Shown here one piece after another: positions 32,951-40,934 of a stretch of 54,133 nucleotides of DNA. The notes below the pieces were generated by a model that saw nothing but the letters and a program-made list of their open reading frames with translations, ran no database searches and had not been told where the DNA came from. Made by a program: the position numbers and the translations under genes. This stretch comes from Crocinitomicaceae bacterium (GTDB lineage Bacteria; Bacteroidota; Bacteroidia; Flavobacteriales_D; Crocinitomicaceae), in assembly GCA_030833845.1 (NCBI GenBank), contig JAURGK010000015.1:1-54133 (forward strand). The letters run 5' to 3'. How positions within the stretch are numbered: position 1 is the first letter of the stretch; every line of letters begins with the position of its first letter.

Positions 32951-35900
32951 ATGAAAGCAAAATATCCTGAATACAAAGGATTGAATCTCCCAAATGTTGC
33001 CGCCAAAGTTCTTGAGAAATGGCAAAAAGAATCCATTTTCAAGCAGTCGGTTGAGCAGCGCAATGGAGCACCGTCGTTTGTCTTTTATGAAGGCCCTCCT
33101 TCTGCCAATGGATTGCCTGGGATTCATCACGTCATGGGCCGTGCGATCAAAGATATTTTTTGTCGATACCAAACATTGAAAGGCAAACAGGTGCATCGAA
33201 AAGCTGGTTGGGATACCCATGGCTTGCCTGTTGAATTGGGTGTAGAGAAAGAACTAGGCATTACCAAAGAAGACATCGGCACTAAAATTTCAGTAGATCA
33301 ATACAACGAGGCCTGTAAGGAAGCGGTGATGCGCTATACAGACATTTGGAATCAGCTGACCGAAAAAATGGGTTACTGGGTTGATATGCAAGACCCTTAC
33401 ATCACTTATTCCCCAAAATACATGGAATCGGTTTGGTGGTTGTTATCTCAATTATACAACAAAGGATTATTGTACAAGGGCTATACCATTCAACCTTATT
33501 CGCCCAAAGCAGGCACCGGGCTTTCTTCACATGAATTGAATCAGCCTGGTTGTTATAAAGACGTCAAAGACACCACGGTGGTTGCAATGTTCGAATTGCA
33601 AGCTGACCAAACGCTTCCTTTTGAACAGCATTTTGCAGAGCAGACGCATTTACTTGCTTGGACAACCACCCCATGGACACTCCCTTCAAACACAGCACTT
33701 ACCGTTGGTCCACAAATCGATTATTCGCTAGTTGCTACCTATAATCAATACACCTTTGAACCCATAGTGGTTGTATTGGCCAGTAATTTGGTATCCTATC
33801 AATTTTCTAAGGGGTTTTTCCAGGTAGAAGACCTTTTGGATCTCAAACAATACGAGCAGGGGGCAAAACAAATCCCGTATAAGATTTTAGAAACACTCAA
33901 GGGTAAAGAGCTCATCGGATTGCGTTATACCCAATTATTGCCTTTTGCACAACCGGCAGAAAATGCAGCCGCAGCATTTCAGGTAATCGGTGGTGATTTC
34001 GTTACAACCGAGGATGGAACGGGAATTGTACATACCGCACCTACCTTTGGAGCTGATGATGCTAGAGTAGCTACTGAAGCAGGAGTCCCTGGGCTACTCG
34101 TAGAGGATGAACGCGGCAATTTGGTTCCGCTCGTAGACTTACAAGGCAAATTCAGGCCTGAGGTGTGGCCCTATGCGGGCATGTTCGTTAAAAACGAATA
34201 TTATAATGAGGGCGAGGCTCCAGAGAAATCTGTTGATGTCCAAATAGCTATCCAACTCAAAGAGGAGTCCAAAGCTTTTAAAGTAGAAAAATACGAACAC
34301 TCCTATCCGCACTGTTGGCGCACTGATAAACCAGTACTTTACTATCCCTTAGATTCATGGTTTATTCGCGTCACCGATCAAAAGGAGCGGCTCGTTGCGC
34401 TCAATCAGCAAATCAACTGGAAACCAGAGGCCACGGGCAGTGGCCGATTCGGTAAATGGCTTGAAAATGCCAACGACTGGAACCTGTCGCGCTCGCGTTA
34501 TTGGGGAATTCCAATTCCAATTTGGTCAAGCGAAGAGGGTGATGAGCGCAAATGCATCGATTCAATAGCCACCCTTAAAAAGGAAATTGATTTGTCCATC
34601 ACAGCCGGATTCATGACTGATAACCCTTTTGCTGATTTTGACCCCCATGATTTTTCTTCCACCAATTATGATTGCATTGATTTACACAAGCATAAAGTAG
34701 ACCCGATTATCTTAGTGTCGGCCTCAGGCAAACCAATGAAGCGCGAAGCTGATCTCATTGACGTTTGGTTTGACTCTGGTGCTATGCCCTATGCTCAGTT
34801 GCATTATCCTTTTGAAAATCGCGAATTGATTGACAACAAGGAGGCTTTTCCTGCAGACTTTATTGCCGAAGGTGTAGATCAAACACGCGGGTGGTTTTAT
34901 ACCTTGCATGCCATTTCAACCATGGTCTTTGATACGATGGCTTACAAAAATGTAGTTTCCAATGGTTTGGTGCTCGATAAAAATGGCCAAAAAATGTCAA
35001 AGCGTTTAGGCAATGCCATAGATCCTTTTACGACACTTGATCAGTATGGCCCCGATGCAACCCGATGGTATATGATCACTAACGCACAACCTTGGGACAA
35101 CCTCAAGTTTGATCTTGAAGGTATTGCCGAAGTGCAGCGCAAATTTTTTGGTACGCTCTACAATACCTACTCATTTTTTGCACTCTATGCCAACATTGAT
35201 GGTTTCAACTTTTCGGAATCATCAATCATTCTAGCACAAAGACCAGAAATTGACCGTTGGGTGATCTCCAAATTGAATTCATTGGTAGCAGAGGTAGATG
35301 AAGCCTATGCCTCTTACGAACCAACCAAAGCAGGCAGAGCCATTCAAGAATTTGTAAATGAGCAGCTTTCAAATTGGTATGTGCGTTTGTGTCGCCGTCG
35401 TTTTTGGAAAAATGATGATGCACAAGACAAGCTCGCTGCTTATCAAACCTTATATACTTGTCTAGAAACAGTTTCGATTTTGGCTGCACCAATTGCACCT
35501 TTCTTCATGGACCAACTCTACACAGACCTGAATCAAACTACGCTCCGGGCCCAAGCAAAATCTGTTCATTTGGCAGATTTTCCAAAAGTTGATTCAGCGG
35601 CAATCAATCAAGAACTCGAAATACAAATGGACCTAGCACAAAGAACTTGTTCTTTGGTATTGGCATTGCGTAAAAAACAACACATTCGCGTTAGGCAGCC
35701 TTTGCAGAAAATTATGGTACCTGTGCTCAATGCCCAACAAGCCGCCGATTTTCGACATGTCAGTAGTTTAATTTGTGCCGAGGTCAATGTCAAGGAGTTA
35801 GACTTGCTTACCGATTCAAATGTTTTGGTCAAATCAATCAAGCCAAACTTCAAGACCATAGGCCCTAAATATGGCAAGCAAATGAAAGCAATTAGCGCGC

Positions 35901-36346
35901 TTGTTTTGCAATGGAATGCTCAAGATATTGCTCAGATAGAACAAAACCAGGGTTGGTCCGGTACCCTTGAAGGGGTAGAGATTCATTTAGGTCTGGAAGA
36001 TTTTGAAATTCAGGCTCAGGATATCCCGGGTTGGTTAGTGGCCAATGAAAACGGCCTAACTGTCGCCTTAGATATAAGTATCACTCCGGCATTAAAGGCA
36101 GAGGGCATAGCGCGCGAGGTGGTCAATCGCATACAAAATTTACGCAAAGACACCGCACTCGATGTAACCGATAAGATCATAGTTCAGGTAGATACCACAA
36201 AAGCCATTCAAGAGGCCATACTAGCTCATAAAGATTATATTTGTGCAGAAGTATTGGCCAATGAAATTGTCTTTGTTCAACTCAAGGAAGAAAAAACAGA
36301 AGAAATTGAAGCGCCCAATGACACTGCAATTCACATTGTAAAATAG
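32951..36346 (+). CDS. ileS: Isoleucyl-tRNA synthetase
   Basis: This 1131-residue class I synthetase has the HIGH-equivalent in PPSANGLPGIHHVMGR, where the motif reads GIHH, and KMSKR in NGQKMSKRLGNAIDP. The editing domain is present (WTTTPWTLPSNTAL, GTGIVHTAPTFG). The C-terminal anticodon-binding half ends with a lysine/glutamate-rich tail. The sequence resembles the long, eukaryote-like form found in Bacteroidota. It is cytosolic and essential. It is divergent from the GreA-like gene and followed after 4 bp by the biotin carrier gene. Confidence 0.97.
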   Translation: MKAKYPEYKGLNLPNVAAKVLEKWQKESIFKQSVEQRNGAPSFVFYEGPPSANGLPGIHHVMGRAIKDIFCRYQTLKGKQVHRKAGWDTHGLPVELGVEKELGITKEDIGTKISVDQYNEACKEAVMRYTDIWNQLTEKMGYWVDMQDPYITYSPKYMESVWWLLSQLYNKGLLYKGYTIQPYSPKAGTGLSSHELNQPGCYKDVKDTTVVAMFELQADQTLPFEQHFAEQTHLLAWTTTPWTLPSNTALTVGPQIDYSLVATYNQYTFEPIVVVLASNLVSYQFSKGFFQVEDLLDLKQYEQGAKQIPYKILETLKGKELIGLRYTQLLPFAQPAENAAAAFQVIGGDFVTTEDGTGIVHTAPTFGADDARVATEAGVPGLLVEDERGNLVPLVDLQGKFRPEVWPYAGMFVKNEYYNEGEAPEKSVDVQIAIQLKEESKAFKVEKYEHSYPHCWRTDKPVLYYPLDSWFIRVTDQKERLVALNQQINWKPEATGSGRFGKWLENANDWNLSRSRYWGIPIPIWSSEEGDERKCIDSIATLKKEIDLSITAGFMTDNPFADFDPHDFSSTNYDCIDLHKHKVDPIILVSASGKPMKREADLIDVWFDSGAMPYAQLHYPFENRELIDNKEAFPADFIAEGVDQTRGWFYTLHAISTMVFDTMAYKNVVSNGLVLDKNGQKMSKRLGNAIDPFTTLDQYGPDATRWYMITNAQPWDNLKFDLEGIAEVQRKFFGTLYNTYSFFALYANIDGFNFSESSIILAQRPEIDRWVISKLNSLVAEVDEAYASYEPTKAGRAIQEFVNEQLSNWYVRLCRRRFWKNDDAQDKLAAYQTLYTCLETVSILAAPIAPFFMDQLYTDLNQTTLRAQAKSVHLADFPKVDSAAINQELEIQMDLAQRTCSLVLALRKKQHIRVRQPLQKIMVPVLNAQQAADFRHVSSLICAEVNVKELDLLTDSNVLVKSIKPNFKTIGPKYGKQMKAISALVLQWNAQDIAQIEQNQGWSGTLEGVEIHLGLEDFEIQAQDIPGWLVANENGLTVALDISITPALKAEGIAREVVNRIQNLRKDTALDVTDKIIVQVDTTKAIQEAILAHKDYICAEVLANEIVFVQLKEEKTEEIEAPNDTAIHIVK

Positions 36347-36350
36347 CATC

Positions 36351-36812
36351 ATGAACAATTGGATCATTGACGGAAAACCAACCCAAACGCTAAGCGGAGC
36401 AGCTGTAAAATGGCACGATAATCGTTTTTTTGAAATCAAGTTTGAGGGGAAAAAATTTCATGGTGAATTGATCGCTGATCAGTCAGAAAACGGCCTTTTG
36501 ACCATTCGAATCAATCACCGCACCTTTCAGGTTAAAAAAGCTCATGCTTTAGACGAACTAATTTCCTCAATGGGCCTTGACAAACCAAAACTTCGCAAAT
36601 TAAAAGAAATTCAAGCCCCAATGCCTGGTCGGATTACAGCAATTCATGTGAAGGTCGGCCAAGAGGTACAGCCCGGTGATTCGCTCGTTTCCTTGGAGGC
36701 GATGAAAATGGAAAATGTACTTAAAGCCGAAGGAACGGGCACACTCAAGTCAATAGCAGTGACTGCTGGTGCTGTTGTTGAAAAAGGCGCACTGTTATTT
36801 GAATTCGATTAA
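36351..36812 (+). CDS. Biotin carboxyl carrier-like protein
   Basis: This 153-residue protein has an N-terminal beta-rich linker and a C-terminal biotinyl/lipoyl domain. The biotinylation lysine is K119 in LEAMKMEN, preceded by QAPMPGRITAIHVKVGQEV. This matches the carrier subunit of acyl-CoA carboxylases or decarboxylases (propionyl-CoA type) more than AccB. A carboxyltransferase beta subunit is encoded about 12 kb downstream; a biotin carboxylase is not in view. It lies 4 bp after ileS and abuts the convergent DUF2141 gene. Confidence 0.92.
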   Translation: MNNWIIDGKPTQTLSGAAVKWHDNRFFEIKFEGKKFHGELIADQSENGLLTIRINHRTFQVKKAHALDELISSMGLDKPKLRKLKEIQAPMPGRITAIHVKVGQEVQPGDSLVSLEAMKMENVLKAEGTGTLKSIAVTAGAVVEKGALLFEFD

Positions 36813-36828
36813 TTATTTGATTCGAATT
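36802..36828. repeat. Inverted repeat across convergent gene ends
   Basis: AATTCGA (36802-36808) and TCGAATT (36822-36828) form a 7-bp inverted repeat. The 13-base loop holds both stop codons of the convergent biotin carrier and DUF2141 genes. The stem is AT-rich, so the hairpin would be weak, but it could mark the 3' ends of both transcripts. Confidence 0.4.
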
Positions 36829-37217
36829 ACAATTTTTTTATTTCGATCAAGCTTTATTTTTGCCGATTCAAAACTAGGCGCAGAGAAAGTTTCTCTGGCA
36901 TTGTTTGAAAAGCCATAGGCTTCAATTGGCGCCCCAAACAAATTTTTATCCAACTTTCTGTTGTTGTTCTCATCATGGTAAATAGCCAAGGCATAGGTAT
37001 CTTGAGGTAAATCCTTAAACTTATAGGTGTAAGTCTTCGCGTTGTGATCAATGACAATTCCTTTGTATTGTTTGCCAAATTGAGGGAAACTTGCACTTGA
37101 ATTGAAAAGCCCGATAAATAAAGTCCCTTTGGTGTTGGGAATACCTTCAATCTCTACTTCAAGGTCATGAGAGTTGCCCAAAAAGATTAAGCATAAAAGA
37201 ATGGTCAGTAGTTTCAT
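36813..37217 (-). CDS. DUF2141 family secreted protein
   Basis: This 134-residue protein has a signal peptide (MKLLTILLCLIFLGNS). The motif FKDLPQDTYALAIYHDENNN and the GAPIEAYGFSNNA stretch are typical of DUF2141. The acidic DENNNRKLDKN turn could bind calcium, as such loops do, but this is unproven. The stop codon lies directly next to the biotin carrier stop. Confidence 0.9.
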   Translation of the reverse strand: MKLLTILLCLIFLGNSHDLEVEIEGIPNTKGTLFIGLFNSSASFPQFGKQYKGIVIDHNAKTYTYKFKDLPQDTYALAIYHDENNNRKLDKNLFGAPIEAYGFSNNARETFSAPSFESAKIKLDRNKKIVIRIK

Positions 37218-37248
37218 CTAAGATCATAACAAACTTAATACAAAGCTG

Positions 37249-37278
37249 TTCGGCAACCAACAGAATCAACTAACTTTA
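37249..37278 (+). promoter_or_regulatory. Candidate galE promoter (TTC-N19-TAACTTTA)
   Basis: TTC at 37249 and TAACTTTA at 37271 have the 19-base spacing of the Bacteroidota promoter, with one mismatch in each element. The ATG follows 4 bases later. Confidence 0.35.
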
Positions 37279-37282
37279 CCCT

Positions 37283-38305
37283 ATGAACAAATATGTACTT
37301 GTAACCGGAGGGGCAGGATATATTGGGTCGCATACCGTGGTTGCCTTGCACCAAAAGGGGTACATACCTGTTATTGTAGATGACTTACGCAATGCCAACC
37401 CAATTGTATTAGAGGGCATGGAGCACATACTTGGCGTTCGTCCTATCCTCTATAAAGTTGATGTTTGTCAAAAGGAGGCCCTCCGCCAAATTTTTGAGCA
37501 GTACTCCTTTGACGGAGTCATACATTTTGCGGCATACAAAGCAGTGGGCGAATCGGTAGAAAAACCACTTTCGTATTATGAAAACAACCTTGTAGGCTTG
37601 CTCAATATACTTTCATTAATTGATAGTTTTGAAGTTCCAAACTTTGTGTTTTCGTCATCTTGTACCGTCTACGGTGAGCCCAAAGAGATTAAGGAAGTGA
37701 CCGAACAAACGCCGCTTCAATTGCCTCATTCACCCTATGGCTTCACCAAGTGGATGGGCGAACAAATTATTTCAGATTTCCATAAAAGTAAGGGCAAGTA
37801 CAAACTAATGAATTTACGTTATTTCAACCCTGTTGGTGCGCACCCTTCTGCTAGAATTGGTGAATTCCCTATTGGAAGGCCGAGTAATTTGTTACCTTTC
37901 GTCACTCAAACGGCCATTGGAAAACAAGAGAAGCTCACCATTTTTGGAAATGATTATCCTACCAAAGACGGCTCTTGTATTCGAGACTACATTCATGTTA
38001 CTGACCTTGCAGAGGCACATGTTGCCGCACTCACTTATTTATCAAACCAAGCAAAAGGTTTATTGGAAGCGGTTAATATTGGCACAGGAAAAGGCACTTC
38101 AGTGCTAGAAATAGTAAAAGCTTTTGAGCGCATTACCAATATTTCACTTCCTATTGAGTTTGGCTCAAGAAGATTGGGCGATGTAGTAGAAATTTATGCG
38201 AATGTTCAAAAAGGCCAAGACCTACTTGGGTGGCAGGCGCGCCTCTCTATAGATGAGGCCATAGAAGATGCTTGGGCTTGGGAAAAATATCTGGCAACAA
38301 AATGA
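37283..38305 (+). CDS. galE: UDP-glucose 4-epimerase
   Basis: This 340-residue extended SDR has the NAD-binding motif TGGAGYIGSH at residues 8-17, SSSCTVYG with the catalytic Ser/Thr, and the catalytic Tyr-Lys pair in SPYGFTKWMGEQ. RYFNPVGAHPS and RDYIHVTDLAEAH are GalE hallmarks. It interconverts UDP-glucose and UDP-galactose for glycan synthesis. Its stop overlaps the next start by 4 bp (ATGA). Confidence 0.95.
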   Translation: MNKYVLVTGGAGYIGSHTVVALHQKGYIPVIVDDLRNANPIVLEGMEHILGVRPILYKVDVCQKEALRQIFEQYSFDGVIHFAAYKAVGESVEKPLSYYENNLVGLLNILSLIDSFEVPNFVFSSSCTVYGEPKEIKEVTEQTPLQLPHSPYGFTKWMGEQIISDFHKSKGKYKLMNLRYFNPVGAHPSARIGEFPIGRPSNLLPFVTQTAIGKQEKLTIFGNDYPTKDGSCIRDYIHVTDLAEAHVAALTYLSNQAKGLLEAVNIGTGKGTSVLEIVKAFERITNISLPIEFGSRRLGDVVEIYANVQKGQDLLGWQARLSIDEAIEDAWAWEKYLATK

Positions 38306-39099
38306 TCATAGATACACACGCTCATTTATACGCAGAAGAATTTGATGAAGACCGTTCAGATGCACTAAGTCGTGCAAGTCTAAGTGGTGTTGCTGCAATT
38401 CTTTTGCCAAATATAGACACTCAAAGTATTACCGCACTCGAACAACTTTCTTTATCAAGTCCGAACTGTATACCTATGATGGGCCTTCACCCCACCTATG
38501 TGAAAGAAAATTGGGCACAAGAATTGGCAGCGATTGAAACCAAGCTCTTTGCTTCGCCTGAGCTATATTGTGCCGTTGGTGAAATTGGCCTTGACCTCTA
38601 CTGGGATGACTCTTTTTTAGAGGCACAAAAAGAAGTATTTCGGACACAAGTTAGGTGGGCCAAAGAATTGAAATTACCAATTGCCATTCATGTGCGCAAA
38701 GCTTTTGATCCCTTATTTGAAATCCTGGATCAAGAATGGACACCTGAGCTTCGGGGGGTTTTTCATTGCTTTACTGGCAGCAAGGAGCAAGTGCAGCGTA
38801 TCCTCAAGTACAAAACATTTTATTTTGGTATTGGGGGAGTACTCACCTATAAAAATGCGGGCCTAGCTGAGGTTGTAAAGGAAATCCCTCTCAATAAATT
38901 ACTTCTAGAAACAGATGCCCCTTATCTATCTCCAGTGCCTTATCGAGGCAAACGTAATGAACCGGCCTATCTCATAGAGGTAGTAAGTAAACTGCAAGAA
39001 GTTTTGAATTTGAGTGCAAGTGAAATAGAAATGCATACTACCCAAAATGCTATTACACTTTTTGAGCTAGAAAAATTTATTACTTTCAATCATGCGTAA
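38302..39099 (+). CDS. TatD-family metal-dependent hydrolase
   Basis: This 265-residue protein has the TatD metal ligands: DTHAHLY at the start, E in GEIGLDLYW, H in IAIHVRKA, H in FHCFTGS and D in LETDAPYLSP, followed by the diagnostic PYRGKRNEP. TatD enzymes are Mg-dependent 3'-5' exonucleases acting on DNA or RNA. The ATG at 38302, four bases before the galE stop, replaces a longer start at 38272. It overlaps the asparaginase gene by 8 bp. Confidence 0.94.
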   Translation: MIIDTHAHLYAEEFDEDRSDALSRASLSGVAAILLPNIDTQSITALEQLSLSSPNCIPMMGLHPTYVKENWAQELAAIETKLFASPELYCAVGEIGLDLYWDDSFLEAQKEVFRTQVRWAKELKLPIAIHVRKAFDPLFEILDQEWTPELRGVFHCFTGSKEQVQRILKYKTFYFGIGGVLTYKNAGLAEVVKEIPLNKLLLETDAPYLSPVPYRGKRNEPAYLIEVVSKLQEVLNLSASEIEMHTTQNAITLFELEKFITFNHA

Positions 39100-40114
39100 A
39101 ATTCTACTCATCTACACTGGCGGCACCATCGGCATGATTTCCAATGCGCAATCGGGCGCGTTAGAGAGTTTAGATTTTGCACACCTTAATGCACACATTC
39201 CAGAGCTGAATAGGTTTGACTTAGAAATTGAGGTTAAAAGTTTCGATACCCCTTTGGATTCCTCAGAGATCAATCCGTTGCATTGGAAAGTGATTGCTTC
39301 TTGGATTACCGAGGCTTATGATGCTTTTGATGGTTTTGTTATTCTACACGGCACAGACACGATGTCCTATACGGGAAGTGCCTTGAGTTATATGTTACAA
39401 GGTTTGCGTAAGCCTGTAATTCTAACAGGCTCTCAATTACCAATCGGCATCATTCGTACGGACGGCAAAGAAAACATCATTACGGCTATCGAAATGGCGG
39501 CTGCTCACAATGAAAACGGTGAAGCAATTTTACAAGAAGTAGCCATATATTTTGAAAGTAGTTTATTTAGAGCCAACCGAAGTTCAAAAATTTCTGCACA
39601 TCAGTTCAGAGCCTTTGCCACACCTAATTATCCTTTATTGGCCATGGCAGGAGTTCAAATTGAGTGGTATAAGGAAAATCTTTTTCGCACGCCCTTACTG
39701 GAATTGCAATCTGTATTTGAATTAGACAAGCGTGTTTTATTTTGGCAATTATTTCCAGGAATGCCCATAGACCTCTATGCTAAATCATTAGAATTCCCTC
39801 AAGTTCAAATTCTAATATTAGAAACTTTTGGTGTGGGGAATGCATTTAGTGAACCTGCATTTCAAGCCTTGCTACAAGAGTTTATTACAAAGGGAGGTCT
39901 TATTTTAAATATTACCCAATGTCAGAGTGGTGCTGTGCAACAAGGCGCTTATCAAACCAGTACTTTCTTCGAGAAAATTGGCGTAATCAGCGGCGCAGAC
40001 TTGACTGCCGAGGCGGCATTGACAAAAGCGATGTATGCCCTAGCAAACTTACCCCAACAGCAAAGGGCGGCATTTTTAAAGAGCAATATAGTTGGTGAGT
40101 TGTCTGTTGGATAG
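39092..40114 (+). CDS. ansA: Type I (cytoplasmic) asparaginase
   Basis: This 340-residue enzyme has the two asparaginase nucleophile regions: YTGGTIGMI at the start and HGTDTMSYTGSALSYM in the middle, with the second-site Lys in IRTDGKENI. No signal peptide is present, as expected for the cytosolic type I form. It hydrolyses asparagine to aspartate and ammonia. It is the third gene of the galE-tatD-ansA run and ends 8 bp from the convergent ftsE stop. Confidence 0.95.
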   Translation: MRKILLIYTGGTIGMISNAQSGALESLDFAHLNAHIPELNRFDLEIEVKSFDTPLDSSEINPLHWKVIASWITEAYDAFDGFVILHGTDTMSYTGSALSYMLQGLRKPVILTGSQLPIGIIRTDGKENIITAIEMAAAHNENGEAILQEVAIYFESSLFRANRSSKISAHQFRAFATPNYPLLAMAGVQIEWYKENLFRTPLLELQSVFELDKRVLFWQLFPGMPIDLYAKSLEFPQVQILILETFGVGNAFSEPAFQALLQEFITKGGLILNITQCQSGAVQQGAYQTSTFFEKIGVISGADLTAEAALTKAMYALANLPQQQRAAFLKSNIVGELSVG

Positions 40115-40122
40115 ACAATCGT

Positions 40123-40794
40123 CTAAGACCTTTCTACGAGCTTTTGAGATTCTATGGCAAGGATTCTTCCCGGGAAAGCCTGCATGAGTTGCAAATCATG
40201 AGTAGCCATTAAAACCGAGGTATTTTCCTCATTGGCAACAGCTAATAATAATTCCATAATTTCTTTTGACGTTTCTGGATCGAGGTTGCCCGTTGGCTCA
40301 TCAGCCAAGATCAATTCGGGCTGATTGAGGAGCGCCCGCGCAATGGAAACGCGTTGTTGTTCACCCCCAGATAACATATGAGGCAATGATTTGGCTTTTT
40401 GCTCAATGCCAACTAATTGCAAACAATTTAAAGCCCGCTGTTCTATGCCTTTCTTATCTTTCCACCCGGTAGCGCCCAAAACAAATTTTAGATTTTCTAA
40501 TACATTTCGATCCGTGAGCAATTGAAAATCTTGAAAGACAATGCCTATTTTTCTCCGTAAAAACGGTATTTGTTTTCGCTTTAAACCGTGAAGCTCATAA
40601 CCGCAAACCTGGCCTTTGCCTTCCCTGAGTGGTATTTCTGCATAGAGCGTTTTAAGCAAACTACTTTTTCCTGTGCCAGTTTTTCCGATGAGGTAGGCAA
40701 AGGATTGTTTGGCTAGTTCTAGATCAACGTTTTCTAAAATGAGTTGATCTTGCTGATAAATATTTGCTCCAAAAAGCGAGATTACATTTGACAC
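40123..40794 (-). CDS. ftsE: Cell-division ATP-binding protein FtsE
   Basis: This 223-residue ABC ATPase has Walker A GKTGTGKSS, a Q-loop in VFQDFQLLTDRNVLENL, signature LSGGEQQRVSIA, Walker B LILADEPTGNLD and the H-loop in ATHDLQL. The GNLDPETS and TDRNV segments point to FtsE rather than other lipoprotein-release ATPases. FtsE with FtsX controls cell-wall hydrolases at the septum. No ftsX lies beside it; a LolD-type role cannot be fully excluded. Confidence 0.85.
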   Translation of the reverse strand: MSNVISLFGANIYQQDQLILENVDLELAKQSFAYLIGKTGTGKSSLLKTLYAEIPLREGKGQVCGYELHGLKRKQIPFLRRKIGIVFQDFQLLTDRNVLENLKFVLGATGWKDKKGIEQRALNCLQLVGIEQKAKSLPHMLSGGEQQRVSIARALLNQPELILADEPTGNLDPETSKEIMELLLAVANEENTSVLMATHDLQLMQAFPGRILAIESQKLVERS

Positions 40795-40934
40795 AGTTAC
40801 AATTTTTAAACAAATGTGTTCAATAAGTAGTAACTAAAAGAACTCTTTGGCGATTTTATCTTAACATATTCAGGTTTAAAACTTTTGCATACCCCAAGCA
40901 AGTTGGGAGCACACCCCAATTAATTTTACATTCT

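Noticed and set aside
32894..33220. Long minus-strand extension of the GreA-like gene
   Set aside because: It would cover the first 270 bases of ileS in antisense; the N-terminus has no family resemblance and a -7 element lies before the ATG at 32893.
40112..40125. Perfect TAGAC-AATC-GTCTA hairpin between the ansA and ftsE stops
   Set aside because: TAG and CTA are the two stop codons and are complementary by definition; only two further base pairs are added, which chance explains. No T-tract follows.
40795..40934. Search for a riboswitch or promoter in the longest intergenic gap
   Set aside because: Only a weak TTGGG/CCCAA inverted repeat (40903-40919) is visible, and no TTG-N19-TAnnTTTG pair on either strand.
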